From Paeniglutamicibacter psychrophenolicus (lineage in GTDB: Bacteria > Actinomycetota > Actinomycetes > Actinomycetales > Micrococcaceae), in the NCBI RefSeq assembly GCF_030812255.1, contig NZ_JAUSSH010000011.1, positions 62,001 through 126,000 of the forward strand: DNA of 64,000 nucleotides, given 5' to 3'. Shown here one piece after another: positions 47,152 through 57,686 of the stretch. The translations under genes and the position numbers were made by a program. How positions within the stretch are numbered: position 1 is the first letter of the stretch; every line of letters starts with the position of its first letter. The notes beneath the pieces are model-generated. The model was not told where the DNA came from, did no database searches, and saw only the letters and a program-made list of their open reading frames with translations.

Positions 47152-47615
47152 GGGCCGGGCGCGTGCCGGGCCTGCGCCCGGCGGTCATCGCCTTTGCGGC
47201 GGCGGTGGTCCTGGGGCTAGGTGCCACCGGTGCCCAGGCGTTGTGGTCGCTGGGGGGCACCGTCTCCACCGACGTCACGGCGGGCGCCTGGGCACCGCAG
47301 GGTGTCGTTGCCGCGATGGTGTCCTGCTCCCGCACGGACGGCAGCTCCCATTCGGACCTGACCCTTGCCTGGGCCGCGGTGGATGCCTCCGGGTATTCGG
47401 TGAAGGCGGTCCGCAACGCGGTGGCCGTGGCCGAGACCACCTCGGCAACCACCGCCACGCTGCGCCTGCCACGCACCTCGTTGCAGGGCAAGGACACGTT
47501 TGCCGTGAGCATCACGCCCAGCGCGTCCGGGCTTGAGGGTCCCGCGGCGCACATCGACGCCGTACTGGCCCCTGCGGCACAGGGTGCAAGGGTCGAGTGC
47601 ACGCCGGCCAAGTAG
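47148..47615 (+). CDS. Third SipW-operon exported protein
   Basis: 155 residues from the ATG at 47148 that overlaps the sipW stop. The signal region AVIAFAAAVVLGLGATGAQA precedes LWSLGG, where W-S replaces the usual W-N. The mature region contains SDLTLAWAAVDASGYSVKAV, resembling a fibronectin type III-like strand pattern, with cysteines at its start (SCSRTD) and end (VECTPAK). Probably exported and cleaved by SipW. No closer identity. Confidence 0.72.
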   Translation: MRAGRVPGLRPAVIAFAAAVVLGLGATGAQALWSLGGTVSTDVTAGAWAPQGVVAAMVSCSRTDGSSHSDLTLAWAAVDASGYSVKAVRNAVAVAETTSATTATLRLPRTSLQGKDTFAVSITPSASGLEGPAAHIDAVLAPAAQGARVECTPAK

Positions 47616-47633
47616 CCGGCCGCCAGCACCGGG

Positions 47634-50021
47634 CTACGCGCCGATGTAGGCGGCCAGGTGCTTTCCGGTCAGCGTGGAGCGATCCGCCACCAAATCCGCC
47701 GGGGTTCCCTCAAAGACGATGCTGCCGCCGTCGTGGCCGGCGCCCGGGCCCAGGTCGATGATCCAGTCCGCGTGGGCCATGACCGCCTGGTGGTGCTCGA
47801 TCACGATGACCGACTTGCCGGCTTCGACCAAGCGGTCCAGCAGGCCCAGCAGCTGCTGGACATCGGCCAGGTGCAGGCCCGTGGTCGGCTCGTCCAGGAC
47901 GTAGGTCCCGCCCTTCTCGCCCATGTGCGTGGCCAGCTTCAGGCGCTGGCGCTCGCCGCCGGAGAGCGTGGTCAGCGGCTGGCCCAAGCTCAGGTAGCCC
48001 AGGCCCACCTCGACCAGCCGGGTGATGATCTTGTGCGCGGCCGGAAGCTTCGCCTCTCCCTGCGCGAAGAATTCCTGTGCCTGGGACGCCGACATCGCCA
48101 GCACCTCGGAGATGTCCTTGCCGCCCAGGTGGTACTCCAGCACCATCGAATCGAAGCGCTTGCCTTCGCACTCCTCGCAGGTGCTCGAGACCCCGGCCAT
48201 CATTCCCAGGTCGGTGTAGATGACCCCGGCGCCGTTGCAGGTGGGGCAGGCACCCTCGGAGTTCGCGGAGAACAAAGCAGGCTTCACGCCGTTGGCCTTC
48301 GCGAACGCCTTGCGGATCGGCTCCAGCAACCCGGTGTAGGTGGCCGGGTTGGAGCGGCGCGAGCCCTTGATCGCTCCCTGGTCCACCGTGATGACTCCCT
48401 CGCGGCCGGAGACCGAGCCGCGGATCAGCGAGCTCTTGCCCGACCCGGCGACACCGGTCAGCACCGTGAGCACGCCCAGCGGGATGTCCACGTGCACGTT
48501 CTTGAGGTTGTTGGTGTTCGCCCCGCGGACCTCGAGCGCTTGGCTGGAGGTGCGGACCTTCTCTTTCAACTTCGCGCGGTCATCCAGGTGGCGTCCGGTG
48601 ATGGTGTCGGAAGCGCGCAGGCCGGCAACGGTGCCCTCATACATGAGCTGCCCGCCGGCGGATCCGGCCTTCGGGCCCAGGTCCACCACGTGGTCGGCGA
48701 TGGCGATGGCCTCGGGCTTGTGCTCGACGACCAGCACGGTGTTGCCCTTGTCGCGCAGGGCCAGCAGCAGCTCGTTCATGTTGTCGATGTCGTGCGGGTG
48801 CAGCCCGATGGTCGGCTCGTCAAAGACGTAGGTGACATCGGTGAGCGAGGAGCCCAGATGGCGGATCATCTTGGTGCGCTGCGCCTCGCCGCCCGAGAGA
48901 GTGCCCGATGGGCGTTCCAGGGACAGGTAGCCCAGTCCGATGTCCACGAAGGAATCCAGGGTGTCGCCGAGCGCGTCCAACAGCGGGGCGACCGAGGGCT
49001 CGTTGAGCCCGCGTACCCAGGCGGCCAGGTCGCTGATCTGCATGGCGCAGGCATCGGCGATGGATTTGCCCTCGATCTTCGAGGTGCGTGCGTGCTCGGC
49101 CAGGCGCGTGCCGCCGCAGGCGGGGCAGGCGGTGAAGGTGACGGCGCGCTCCACGAAGGCTCGGATGTGCGGCTGCATGGCCTCGAGGTCCTTGGCCAGG
49201 TGCGACTTCTGCAGTTTCGGGATCACTCCCTCGTAGGTGAGGTTGATGCCCTCGACCTTGATTTTGGTCGGCTCCTTGTACAGCAGGTCGTGCAGCTCGG
49301 CCTTGGTGTACTTGGCCAGCTTCTTGTCCATGTCGAAGAACCCGGAACCGGAGAAGATGCGCCCGTACCAGCCGTCCATGGAGTACCCCGGGACGGTCAG
49401 GGCGCCCTCGGCCAGGGACTTGGACTCGTCGAAGAGCGCGGCGAGATTGAAGCCGTTGACCTGGCCGCGGCCCTCGCAATCCGGGCACATGCCGCCGGTG
49501 ATGGAAAAGGAACGCCGTTCCTTGATCTTCTTCCCGCCCTTTTCCAGGGTGACGGCGCCGGCACCGGAAACCGAGGGGACGTTGAAGGAGTAGGCCTGCG
49601 GGGAACCGATGTGCGGTTGCGCCAGCCGGGAGTAGACGATGCGCAGCATCGCGTTGGCGTCGGTGACGGTCCCGACCGTGGAGCGCGGGTTGGCGCCCAG
49701 GCGTTCCTGGTCCACCAGGATCGCGGTGGTCAGCCCCTCGAGCGTGTCGACCTCGGGGCGGGCGAGGGTGGGCATGAAGCCCTGCACGAAGGCGGAGTAG
49801 GTCTCGTTGATCATGCGCTGGGACTCGGCGGCGATGGTGCCGAAGACCAGCGAGGACTTCCCGGAGCCGGAAACCCCGGTGAAGACCGTCAGGCGGCGCT
49901 TGGGGATCTCGACGCTGATGTCCTTGAGGTTGTTCACCCGGGCCCCACGCACGCGGATCACCTCGTGGCTGTCCGCGGCGTGCACCGCTGCTGGCTTGTT
50001 GGCGGTCATCTCGCTGGTCAT
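47634..50021 (-). CDS. UvrA paralogue (short, UvrA2-like ABC excinuclease subunit)
   Basis: 795 residues with two ABC modules: Walker [16 protein letters not shown] and [15 protein letters not shown], signatures [16 protein letters not shown] and [16 protein letters not shown]. Zinc-finger cysteines are in [26 protein letters not shown] and CEECEGKRF. It is about 150 residues shorter than housekeeping UvrA, as in UvrA2-type proteins that lack the UvrB-binding region; these are linked to damage tolerance or drug resistance rather than core repair. Start ATG 50019-50021. It is convergent with the SipW operon, only 18 bp away. Confidence 0.88.
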   Translation of the reverse strand: MTSEMTANKPAAVHAADSHEVIRVRGARVNNLKDISVEIPKRRLTVFTGVSGSGKSSLVFGTIAAESQRMINETYSAFVQGFMPTLARPEVDTLEGLTTAILVDQERLGANPRSTVGTVTDANAMLRIVYSRLAQPHIGSPQAYSFNVPSVSGAGAVTLEKGGKKIKERRSFSITGGMCPDCEGRGQVNGFNLAALFDESKSLAEGALTVPGYSMDGWYGRIFSGSGFFDMDKKLAKYTKAELHDLLYKEPTKIKVEGINLTYEGVIPKLQKSHLAKDLEAMQPHIRAFVERAVTFTACPACGGTRLAEHARTSKIEGKSIADACAMQISDLAAWVRGLNEPSVAPLLDALGDTLDSFVDIGLGYLSLERPSGTLSGGEAQRTKMIRHLGSSLTDVTYVFDEPTIGLHPHDIDNMNELLLALRDKGNTVLVVEHKPEAIAIADHVVDLGPKAGSAGGQLMYEGTVAGLRASDTITGRHLDDRAKLKEKVRTSSQALEVRGANTNNLKNVHVDIPLGVLTVLTGVAGSGKSSLIRGSVSGREGVITVDQGAIKGSRRSNPATYTGLLEPIRKAFAKANGVKPALFSANSEGACPTCNGAGVIYTDLGMMAGVSSTCEECEGKRFDSMVLEYHLGGKDISEVLAMSASQAQEFFAQGEAKLPAAHKIITRLVEVGLGYLSLGQPLTTLSGGERQRLKLATHMGEKGGTYVLDEPTTGLHLADVQQLLGLLDRLVEAGKSVIVIEHHQAVMAHADWIIDLGPGAGHDGGSIVFEGTPADLVADRSTLTGKHLAAYIGA

Positions 50022-50141
50022 CGCTTTTCCCCTTAGTGCCGATTCCGCGTCGGCGGAACTCCCGTGCCTACACTATCGCCCCGGTGCCGGCTTGGGCTTC
50101 TTGAAAACTGCTGCACCGTACCGAATCCTGCCTGCAGCCGC

Positions 50142-50822
50142 TCAGCCGAGTTCCGGCAACCTGGACAGCAATGCCCGGGCCGCCTCGGTCGGATCGTCGG
50201 CATCGGTGATCGCGCGCACCACCACGATGCGCGAGGCCCCGGCCGCTACGACCTGTTCCACATTGCCCAGGTCAATCCCGCCGATGGCGAACCACGGCTT
50301 GGCCGTTCCCAGGGACGCGGCGTGCTCCACCATTTCCAGGCCGACCGCCGCACGACCGGGCTTGGTCGGGGTGGCCCAGAGCGGGCCGACGCAGAAGTAG
50401 TCGGTGTTCGCATCGGCGGCCGCCGCGGTGATCTGCGCGGGATCGTGGCTCGAGAGCCCGACGATGGCCGAAGGGCCCACCAGGGACCTGGCGGCGCGCA
50501 GCGGCAGGTCCTTCTGGCCCACGTGGAACACCGGCGCACCGGAGAGCAGCGCCAAATCCGCGCGGTCGTTCACCGACCACAGCTTGCCGGACTGCTCGGC
50601 CACCTCGCGCAGCACGCCGAGCAATTCCAGTTCCTGTGCGACATCCAGGGCCTTGTCGCGCAGCTGGATGACGTCGACCCCGCCGGCATAGGCTGCGCGC
50701 AGGAAATCGGCGAAATCCCCGCGCTCCCTGCGCGCATCGGTGCACAAATACAGGCGGGCGGAGGCGATCCCCGGGGCGGTCAAGACGGCTGCGGTGTCAT
50801 CTGTGGCGGTGATGTGGCTCAT
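50142..50822 (-). CDS. thiE: Thiamine-phosphate synthase
   Basis: 226-residue TIM-barrel enzyme joining HMP-pyrophosphate and thiazole phosphate. Motifs: [48 protein letters not shown] with [19 protein letters not shown] and [14 protein letters not shown] start 50820-50822. It diverges from the TPP-riboswitch-controlled thiO-thiS-thiG unit, and together they supply the thiazole and coupling steps. No riboswitch is visible on its own leader. Confidence 0.96.
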   Translation of the reverse strand: MSHITATDDTAAVLTAPGIASARLYLCTDARRERGDFADFLRAAYAGGVDVIQLRDKALDVAQELELLGVLREVAEQSGKLWSVNDRADLALLSGAPVFHVGQKDLPLRAARSLVGPSAIVGLSSHDPAQITAAAADANTDYFCVGPLWATPTKPGRAAVGLEMVEHAASLGTAKPWFAIGGIDLGNVEQVVAAGASRIVVVRAITDADDPTEAARALLSRLPELG

Positions 50823-50844
50823 ATCCCCTACACTAGCTTCTGTA

Positions 50845-50956
50845 CCGCGGGAGCCAGGAAAGCTGGCTGAGAGGGCGCCGATTGCGCCGACCGACAGACG
50901 CCGCCCGAACTCCGGGGGCGTGGAACCTGATCCGGCTCATACCGGCGTAGGGAAGG
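50845..50956 (+). promoter_or_regulatory. TPP riboswitch (THI element)
   Basis: Begins CCGCGGGAGCC, contains the invariant CTGAGAGG (50867-50874), and ends GAACCTGATCCGGCTCATAC with GCGTAGGGA. The core is complete, with a helix-3 extension of CGCCCG type between. It ends within ten bases of the thiO start, so it probably hides the ribosome-binding site when TPP is bound. Confidence 0.95.
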
Positions 50957-50964
50957 AGACCTCG

Positions 50965-52209
50965 ATGTCGTGCACCGTGCCCGACCCCCTAAATGCCCAC
51001 GACTTGTCCACCGACGTGGCCGTCATCGGCGGCGGAATCATCGGCCTGGGCATCGCCCTTCAAGCCCAGCGTGCCGGGCACCGCGTCACGCTCATCGACC
51101 CGGCCCCCGGAACCGGGGCGACCTTCGCCGCCGCGGGCATGCTGGCCCCGGTCAGCGAGCTGCACTACCAGGAAGAAAACCTGCTCCCGTTGACCCTGGC
51201 CTCCGCGGCGCTCTGGCCCGGCTTCATCCAGGCACTGGCCGACGACGGGTACCCGGAGACCGGATTCCGCTCCACTCCCACGCTGGCCCTGGGCGCGGAT
51301 GCCGCGGACCGCACGGCGCTTGCCGACCTGCGCGAGGCCCAAACCCGCCAGGGGCTCGACGTGGCGCCGCTGACCATCCGCGAGGCCCGGAAACGCGAAC
51401 CGCTGCTCTCCCCGAACCTCGGCGCCGCCCACCTGATCACCCATGACCACCAGGTCGACCCCAGGGCCGTGGCGGCGTCCATCGAAGCCCGACTGGTAGC
51501 CGCCGCTAGGGCGGAGGGCCGGGGCCAGGGCCAAACCGTGGTGAGTGCCCGGGCCACCGCCCTGCTGCACGAGGACCCGTTCGACACCCGGTCCCGGACC
51601 TGCGGGGTGCTGCTGGATGACGGGCGGGTTGTCCGCGCCCGTGAGGTCGTCGTCGCCAACGGAATGGGTGCCGCGGGCCTCGGCGGCCTGCCCGAGGGGC
51701 TGGTTCTGCAGCTGCGCCCGGTGCACGGGGACATCCTGCGGCTGCGCGTCCCCGCGCACCTGCAACCGCTGTGCACCGCCACGCTGCGCGGGATGGTCCG
51801 CGGGTTGCCGGTCTATGTGGTTCCGCGCAACGACGGCACCGTGGTCATCGGCGCCAGCTCCCGCGAGGACGGCTCGGCCGGCGTCAATGCCGGATCGGTG
51901 CACCAGCTGCTGCGCGACGCCCAGGTGCTGCTGCCCGCTGTCGCGGAACTCGAACTCATCGAAACCACCGCCCGCGCCCGCCCCGGAACCCCGGACAACG
52001 CGCCGCTGTTGGGCCGCGTCGCGGCAAGCGACGGAACAGAGGTGCCCGGGCTGGTCATCGCCACCGGGTTCTTCCGGCACGGCGTGCTGCTGACCCCCAT
52101 AGCCGCCCTCATCACCACCCAATTGCTGGCAGGGGTGCGCGATCCCGCCTGGGACCGCTTCCGCCCCGACCGCTTCTCGCCCGCACTGCAACCCCAGGAG
52201 ATTCCATGA
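50965..52209 (+). CDS. thiO: Glycine oxidase ThiO
   Basis: 414-residue FAD-dependent oxidase making dehydroglycine for thiazole synthesis. The FAD motif VAVIGGGIIGLGIALQAQ is at about residues 18-36. GATFAAAGMLAPVSELHY and the C-terminal IETTARARPGTPDNAPLLGR and IATGFFRHGVLLTP follow, typical of ThiO. The start is ATG 50965, with GGAAGGAG upstream and immediately after the TPP riboswitch. It overlaps thiS (ATGA). Confidence 0.94.
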   Translation: MSCTVPDPLNAHDLSTDVAVIGGGIIGLGIALQAQRAGHRVTLIDPAPGTGATFAAAGMLAPVSELHYQEENLLPLTLASAALWPGFIQALADDGYPETGFRSTPTLALGADAADRTALADLREAQTRQGLDVAPLTIREARKREPLLSPNLGAAHLITHDHQVDPRAVAASIEARLVAAARAEGRGQGQTVVSARATALLHEDPFDTRSRTCGVLLDDGRVVRAREVVVANGMGAAGLGGLPEGLVLQLRPVHGDILRLRVPAHLQPLCTATLRGMVRGLPVYVVPRNDGTVVIGASSREDGSAGVNAGSVHQLLRDAQVLLPAVAELELIETTARARPGTPDNAPLLGRVAASDGTEVPGLVIATGFFRHGVLLTPIAALITTQLLAGVRDPAWDRFRPDRFSPALQPQEIP

Positions 52210-52445
52210 GCACCATCCAACTCAACGGCGCCACCCACCCGCTGGCCGAAGGCACCACGCTGTCCCAGCTGGTCGCGACGGTCACCGGCCGCGAGCTGCT
52301 TCCCACCGGCAAGCCCGCTGACGGCGGCCGGCTCGGCGTTGCGGTGGCCCGCAACTCCGGGATCGTCCCGCGCAGCCAGTGGTCGGCCACGGCACTCGAA
52401 CTCAATGACGACATCGAGATCGTCACCGCCGTCCAGGGCGGCTGA
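52206..52445 (+). CDS. thiS: Sulfur carrier protein ThiS
   Basis: 79-residue ubiquitin-like carrier ending VTAVQGG. The C-terminal Gly-Gly is thiocarboxylated and hands sulfur to ThiG. Its ATG overlaps the thiO stop. Slightly longer than the usual 66 residues, because of an insert (RELLPTGKPADGGR) before the VAVARN strand, common in Micrococcaceae. ThiG follows 47 bp later. Confidence 0.93.
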   Translation: MSTIQLNGATHPLAEGTTLSQLVATVTGRELLPTGKPADGGRLGVAVARNSGIVPRSQWSATALELNDDIEIVTAVQGG

Positions 52446-52462
52446 AACACCCCCGTATTTGA

Positions 52463-53296
<834 letters not shown>

Positions 53297-53321
53297 GAAC
53301 CGGAACTCGAAGGAGCACATC

Positions 53322-53981
53322 ATGCCCGCAAAAGACGTTCTGACCACGGAACAAGTACATGCCAACCTCACCGCGCTGCCGCAGTGGCGCTACGGCCAGG
53401 GAGCGCTGCGCACTGCGCTGAAGTGCGAGTCCTCGGCCTCGGCGCTGTCGTTGTTCGCCACCATCGGGGCCCTGGCGCAGGAAGCCAACCACCACCCGGA
53501 CGTCGACTGGCGCTACAACACATTGTTCATCACGCTGACCTCGCACGACGCCGGCAGCAAGGTGACCGCACGCGACGCTGCACTGGCCCGCTCGATTTCG
53601 GCCGAGGCGACCAGCGCGGGGGCCGTCGCGAAGCCCGAGCTCCTGCACACCGTGGAAATCGCCATCGACACCGACGACGTGGAGGCCATTTCGGAGTCCT
53701 GGCGCCTGGCCCTGGGCTACAAGCGGCAGGAAGACGGCAGCATCACCGATCCCTTCGGGCGCGGGCCGGGCATCTGGTTCCAGAAAACCGCCACGCCCAA
53801 TGCCAACCGCCTGCACCTGGACATCACCGTGCCCTTCAGCGAAAGCCCGTCGATCCTCGACGGGCTGGAAGCCACCGGGGCGAGCCTCGACCATGGGGCG
53901 GCACCCAGGTTCGTGGTGGCCACCGATGCCCAGGGGAACCGCTTCTGCGTCTGCACGGAAAAGGGCCGCGAAGCCTACTGA
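53322..53981 (+). CDS. Pterin-4a-carbinolamine dehydratase fused to a VOC domain
   Basis: 219 residues from ATG 53322 with AAGGAG upstream. Residues 1-100 are a pterin dehydratase-like domain: VHANLTALPQWRYGQGALRT and EANHHPDVDWRYNTLFITLT, with the HHP motif, then THDAGS-like SHDAGSKVTARD. Residues 110-219 form a glyoxalase/VOC half (HTVEIAIDTDDVEAISESWR to QGNRFCVCTEKGR). The combination is known in actinobacteria, but its substrate is unsettled. It follows thiG by 25 bp, so it may share the TPP control. Confidence 0.85.
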   Translation: MPAKDVLTTEQVHANLTALPQWRYGQGALRTALKCESSASALSLFATIGALAQEANHHPDVDWRYNTLFITLTSHDAGSKVTARDAALARSISAEATSAGAVAKPELLHTVEIAIDTDDVEAISESWRLALGYKRQEDGSITDPFGRGPGIWFQKTATPNANRLHLDITVPFSESPSILDGLEATGASLDHGAAPRFVVATDAQGNRFCVCTEKGREAY

Positions 53982-54122
53982 CGACTGCATTGCCGTTTCG
54001 GGCCAAGCCGGAAGGCCATTGATGTCCGAAAAATCAGTCATTGGCAACGGTGGCCGATTCCTTTCCGCGCCCGGACGAAAATCATTTCACATCGTTAACA
54101 TTGCCGAACAAGGTAGGTTTCA

Positions 54123-55319
54123 TTGACACAATCTTTTCTCGAAAGCAGCATTCTTTCGTTGCCGCCGTTGGTGGAACCGGGACCGGCGCTTACCAACGAG
54201 GAGCTTGAACGCTACTCCCGCCATGCACTCATGCCGCAGATCGGGCTGGAGGGACAACGCCGGCTGCGCAACGCCAGGGTGCTGGTCATCGGCGCCGGCG
54301 GACTGGGATCGCCCGCATTGCTGTACCTCGCGGCCGCCGGCGTGGGAACGCTGGGCATCATAGACGACGACACGGTGGAACTGAGCAACCTCCAGCGGCA
54401 GGTGATCCACGGGGTGGGCGACATCGGCCGCACCAAGCTGGATTCGGCCCGTGACTCGATTGCCGGGCTGAACCCGGGCGTGAATATCGTGCTGCACCCT
54501 GTGCGGCTGGATTCGACCAACGCACTGGAGATCTTCGCCGGCTACGACGTGATCCTGGACGGAGCGGACAACTTCGCCACGCGCTACCTTGTCAACGACG
54601 CCGCGGCGCTGCTGGGCAAACCCTACGTGTGGGGTTCGATCCTGCGCTTTGACGGACAGGTGAGCGTCTTTTGGGCCAAGCACGGCCCGAACTACCGCGA
54701 CCTCTACCCGGAACCGCCGGCCGCGGGCACGGTTCCGTCCTGCGCCGAGGGCGGGGTCTTCGGGATGCTGTGCGCCTCGATCGGGGCGATCATGGTCACC
54801 GAGGCGGTCAAGCTGATCACCGGTGTCGGTGAAACTCTGCTGGGCAGGCTGCTGGTTTTCGACGCGCTTTCTTCGCGCTGGCGCGAGCTGGGTATCGCCA
54901 GGGACCCGGAGGCGGAACCGATCACCGAACTGGTCGACTACGAGATCTTCTGCGGACTTGGCGCAAGCGACGATGCGTCGGCCAGAGACCATGACATGGT
55001 CTCCGTTGACGGGTTGGCCGAACGGCTGGGCAGACGGGATGCGGGGGAGGAGGACTTCGTGCTGCTCGATGTGCGCGAACCGGTCGAGTTCGAGATCTCG
55101 CGCATCGAAGGATCCGTGTTGGTTCCACTTGCCGGCATCAAGGACGGGACCGCGCTGGAGCGGATCCCGCGCGGCGTGCCGCTGGTGGTGCACTGCAAGT
55201 CAGGCGTGCGTTCGGGGCAGGCGCTCGAGGGCCTGGTCGAAGCGGGCTATACCGACGTGGTCCACCTGGATGGCGGGATCGATGCCTGGCTGAGGGCGGA
55301 AAGCCGGGTGCGGACCTAG
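54123..55319 (+). CDS. moeB: ThiF/MoeB-family adenylyltransferase with rhodanese domain
   Basis: 398 residues from a TTG start. The E1-like domain (25-260) has VLVIGAGGLGSPALLYLAAA, DDDTVELSNLQRQVIHG and DGADNFATRYLVND. The catalytic cysteine region is VPSCAEGGVFG. The two CxxC zinc pairs of classic MoeB are absent (YRDLYPEPP instead). The C-terminal rhodanese (290-395) has VVHCKSGVRSG with the active cysteine. It probably adenylates and sulfurates ThiS or MoaD; the neighbouring thiS-thiG favours a ThiF role. It overlaps the convergent next gene by four bases. Confidence 0.9.
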   Translation: MTQSFLESSILSLPPLVEPGPALTNEELERYSRHALMPQIGLEGQRRLRNARVLVIGAGGLGSPALLYLAAAGVGTLGIIDDDTVELSNLQRQVIHGVGDIGRTKLDSARDSIAGLNPGVNIVLHPVRLDSTNALEIFAGYDVILDGADNFATRYLVNDAAALLGKPYVWGSILRFDGQVSVFWAKHGPNYRDLYPEPPAAGTVPSCAEGGVFGMLCASIGAIMVTEAVKLITGVGETLLGRLLVFDALSSRWRELGIARDPEAEPITELVDYEIFCGLGASDDASARDHDMVSVDGLAERLGRRDAGEEDFVLLDVREPVEFEISRIEGSVLVPLAGIKDGTALERIPRGVPLVVHCKSGVRSGQALEGLVEAGYTDVVHLDGGIDAWLRAESRVRT

Positions 55320-55588
55320 GTTGGTTCCAGCTCGGCGCGCAGCACCGCGATGTGTTCGGTGATCTTGAGTTGTTCGCCCTGCGTCCACCGCCGGGCCTGC
55401 ATGTCAAGCACGGCGCGCGTCTGGATCTCATCCATGCCCAGGAGGTTCACCACCGCGGTGCGGGCCTCGTCCTGGGTTTGGGCTGCTTCGATGGCGGAGA
55501 ACACTTCTTCGCGCCGCTCGAAGGCCTGCACCATGGCTTCAAGGATGTGCAGCTCGGCGCGGGTCTTGTCTTGCGGGTCCTGTTCCAT
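55316..55588 (-). CDS. Stand-alone GyrA-like helical domain protein
   Basis: 90 residues from ATG 55586-55588. The sequence ELHILEAMVQAFERREEVFS, then IEAAQTQDEARTAVVNLLGM and DEIQTRAVLDMQARRWTQGE, corresponds to the coiled-coil/tower part of gyrase or topoisomerase IV A subunits (EIQAxAILDMRLxRLTxLE). There is no DNA-cleavage or beta-propeller domain. Small proteins like this occur in Arthrobacter relatives and are sometimes annotated as gyrase A. Function unknown; interaction with gyrase is a testable guess. Confidence 0.7.
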   Translation of the reverse strand: MEQDPQDKTRAELHILEAMVQAFERREEVFSAIEAAQTQDEARTAVVNLLGMDEIQTRAVLDMQARRWTQGEQLKITEHIAVLRAELEPT

Positions 55589-55692
55589 GTGGCCATCGTG
55601 CCATGGGCGCGTCGCCCCAGCGCACCCCTGGTGCCGCGTTGCGGGCGACACGAGGGTGGCGTGGGGAAGGCCGGTGATACGCGCGGCGTGGA

Positions 55693-56736
55693 TCAGGCCA
55701 GGGTGGCCGTGTCGATCACGAAGCGGTAGTGCACATCCGAGGCGAGCACCCGCTCGTAGGCCTTGTTGATGTCCTGGGCCGCGATGACCTCGACCTCGGC
55801 GGCGATCTTGTGCTCGGCGCAGAAGTCGAGCATTTCCTGGGTCTCGCGGATGCCGCCGATCATCGATCCGGCAAACGAGCGCCGGCCGGTGATCAGCGAA
55901 AACACGTTGACCGGCAGCGGCTCGGCCGGTGCGCCGACATTGACCAGGGTGCCGTCAAGGGCCAGCAGCTGCAGGAAGGCGCTGATGTCGATGCCGGCGC
56001 TGACGGTGTTGACGATCAGGTCGAAGGCGCCGGCGAGCACCTCGAATGTTTCGGGGTTTTGGGTGGCGAAGTAGTTCTCGGCACCGAGCCTCAGGCCGTC
56101 TTCCTGCTTCTTGAGCGTCCGCGACAGCACGGTGACCTCTGCGCCCATGGCGTGGGCGATCTTGACCGCCATGTGCCCGAGCCCGCCGAGCCCGATCACC
56201 GCGACCTTCTTGCCCGGGCCCGCACCCCAATGGCGCAGCGGGGAGTAGGTGGTGATGCCGGCGCACAGCAGCGGAGCGGCGACGTCGAGTTCCAGCGCGT
56301 CGGGGATGTTCACCACGAAGTCCTCGTTCACCACCACGGCCGTGGCGTAGCCGCCCTGGGTGGTGGTTCCGTCGACGTCCGTGGCGCCATAGGTGCCGAT
56401 GTTGCCCAACAGGCAGTACTGCTCCTCGCCGGCGCGGCAGTGGATGCACTCGCGGCAGGAGTTGACCATGCAGCCAACGCCCACGCGGTCGCCCACGGCG
56501 TGCCGCGTGACCGATGCGCCGACCTCGGTGACGATCCCGGCGATCTCGTGCCCCGGGACCAGCGGGTATTTCTGTGGGCCCCATTCCCCGCGCACGGTAT
56601 GGATGTCCGAGTGGCAGATGCCGGAGTACTTGATACCGATCAGCACATCGTGTTCCCCGACCTCGCGGCGGTCGATGCGGGTGGGGACGAGGTCTTCCGT
56701 GGCGGACGGTGCGGCGTAGGCGTTGACTTGAAGCAT
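55693..56736 (-). CDS. Zinc-dependent NAD(P) alcohol dehydrogenase
   Basis: 347-residue medium-chain dehydrogenase close to the YahK/cinnamyl alcohol dehydrogenase group. Catalytic zinc ligands: [15 protein letters not shown] and [10 protein letters not shown]. The structural zinc site is [15 protein letters not shown]. The cofactor motif is [20 protein letters not shown], and SRTLKK after the second strand is typical of NADPH use. It probably reduces aldehydes. ATG start at 56734-56736. Not obviously in an operon. Confidence 0.93.
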   Translation of the reverse strand: MLQVNAYAAPSATEDLVPTRIDRREVGEHDVLIGIKYSGICHSDIHTVRGEWGPQKYPLVPGHEIAGIVTEVGASVTRHAVGDRVGVGCMVNSCRECIHCRAGEEQYCLLGNIGTYGATDVDGTTTQGGYATAVVVNEDFVVNIPDALELDVAAPLLCAGITTYSPLRHWGAGPGKKVAVIGLGGLGHMAVKIAHAMGAEVTVLSRTLKKQEDGLRLGAENYFATQNPETFEVLAGAFDLIVNTVSAGIDISAFLQLLALDGTLVNVGAPAEPLPVNVFSLITGRRSFAGSMIGGIRETQEMLDFCAEHKIAAEVEVIAAQDINKAYERVLASDVHYRFVIDTATLA

Positions 56737-57215
56737 GGTTCTCCGTAGTGCGATAGAAAGGTTTTCACTGCGGGACGGATCCTGTGCGGGCCCGTGCGTA
56801 CCCGCCGCCTGGCGGCGATGGCGGCACGGTCCCACTGGGCACCGCATGGTGCGTCGAAACGTCCCAGTCAATCAAACCACTCGAGACACCGGCCGAGGGA
56901 GGCCCTGTTGGTACACGTACCGTTCGGGCAGGCCTCGATGCCGCGGCCAGCCTTGTTGGCGTCGGCAAACTGATAAACGTTGCAGATTCCCCGGATAACG
57001 CAAAGTCCCCTTTCGGTCTCTGGCAGGCCGGAAGCGGGTCCGCCCACGGACCGGGTGGGACGCCGGCACCCCCAAATGCGTCACAGACAACTGTGGGGCT
57101 GCCCGTCTAGAATGTCTTAGGCGCCGGAACACCCACTGCACCAAGCCGGCGGCCCGGGGTGGGCATCCGAGGATGAACGCCGGCCCCTGCACAACCCCCT
57201 CCAGGAGATCCCCCC
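56737..57215. other. 479-bp intergenic region with no clear feature
   Basis: Lies between the divergent alcohol dehydrogenase and panD. A frame from about 56784 to 57110 is open (ETPAEGGPVGTRTVRAGLDA, then ASLVGVGKLI) but has no ribosome-binding site, no family and mixed codon use. I regard it as non-coding or a gene remnant. Promoters for both flanking genes must lie here. Confidence 0.5.
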
Positions 57216-57638
57216 ATGCAGCGCACCATGTTCAAGTCCAAGATCCACCGCGCCACGGTCACCCATGCGGACCTGCACTACGTCGGATCCATCACCATCG
57301 ACGCGGACCTGCTCGACGCTGCGGACATCCTGCCCGGCGAGCTGGTCTCGATCGTCGATGTCACCAACGGCGCCCGGCTGGAAACGTACACGATCGCCGG
57401 GGAACGCGGATCCGGCGTCATCGGCATCAACGGCGCCGCCGCCCACCTGGTCAACGTGGGGGACCTGGTCATCATCATCACCTATGCCTCCATGACCAAC
57501 GCCGAGGCACGCGCCTTCAAGCCCTCCGTGGTGCACGTGGATGAAAGCAACGCCATCCGCGCGCTGGGAACCAACCCGGCCGAGGCGCTTGCCGACGGAC
57601 TGGAAACCCCGCCTTTCGCCATCTTCGTCGACGCCTGA
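57216..57638 (+). CDS. panD: Aspartate 1-decarboxylase proenzyme
   Basis: 140-residue pyruvoyl enzyme making beta-alanine for pantothenate. It self-cleaves between Gly24 and Ser25 (HYVGSITID); the serine becomes the pyruvoyl group. [16 protein letters not shown] and [15 protein letters not shown] are conserved, and [15 protein letters not shown] completes the fold. ATG 57216 with GGAGATCC upstream. Stands 48 bp before the acyl-CoA ligase. Confidence 0.97.
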   Translation: MQRTMFKSKIHRATVTHADLHYVGSITIDADLLDAADILPGELVSIVDVTNGARLETYTIAGERGSGVIGINGAAAHLVNVGDLVIIITYASMTNAEARAFKPSVVHVDESNAIRALGTNPAEALADGLETPPFAIFVDA

Positions 57639-57686
57639 ACCGGCACCGGGTCGTTCCCCTGCCGTGAAAAGCGGCATGATGGAACC

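Noticed and set aside
47658-50036. 792-codon open frame antisense to the UvrA-like gene
   Set aside because: Shadow frame caused by codon bias; no motif, while the opposite strand has both ABC modules.
56784-57110. Open frame between the alcohol dehydrogenase and panD
   Set aside because: No ribosome-binding site, no family, and it ends in sequence that looks non-coding; listed only as intergenic.
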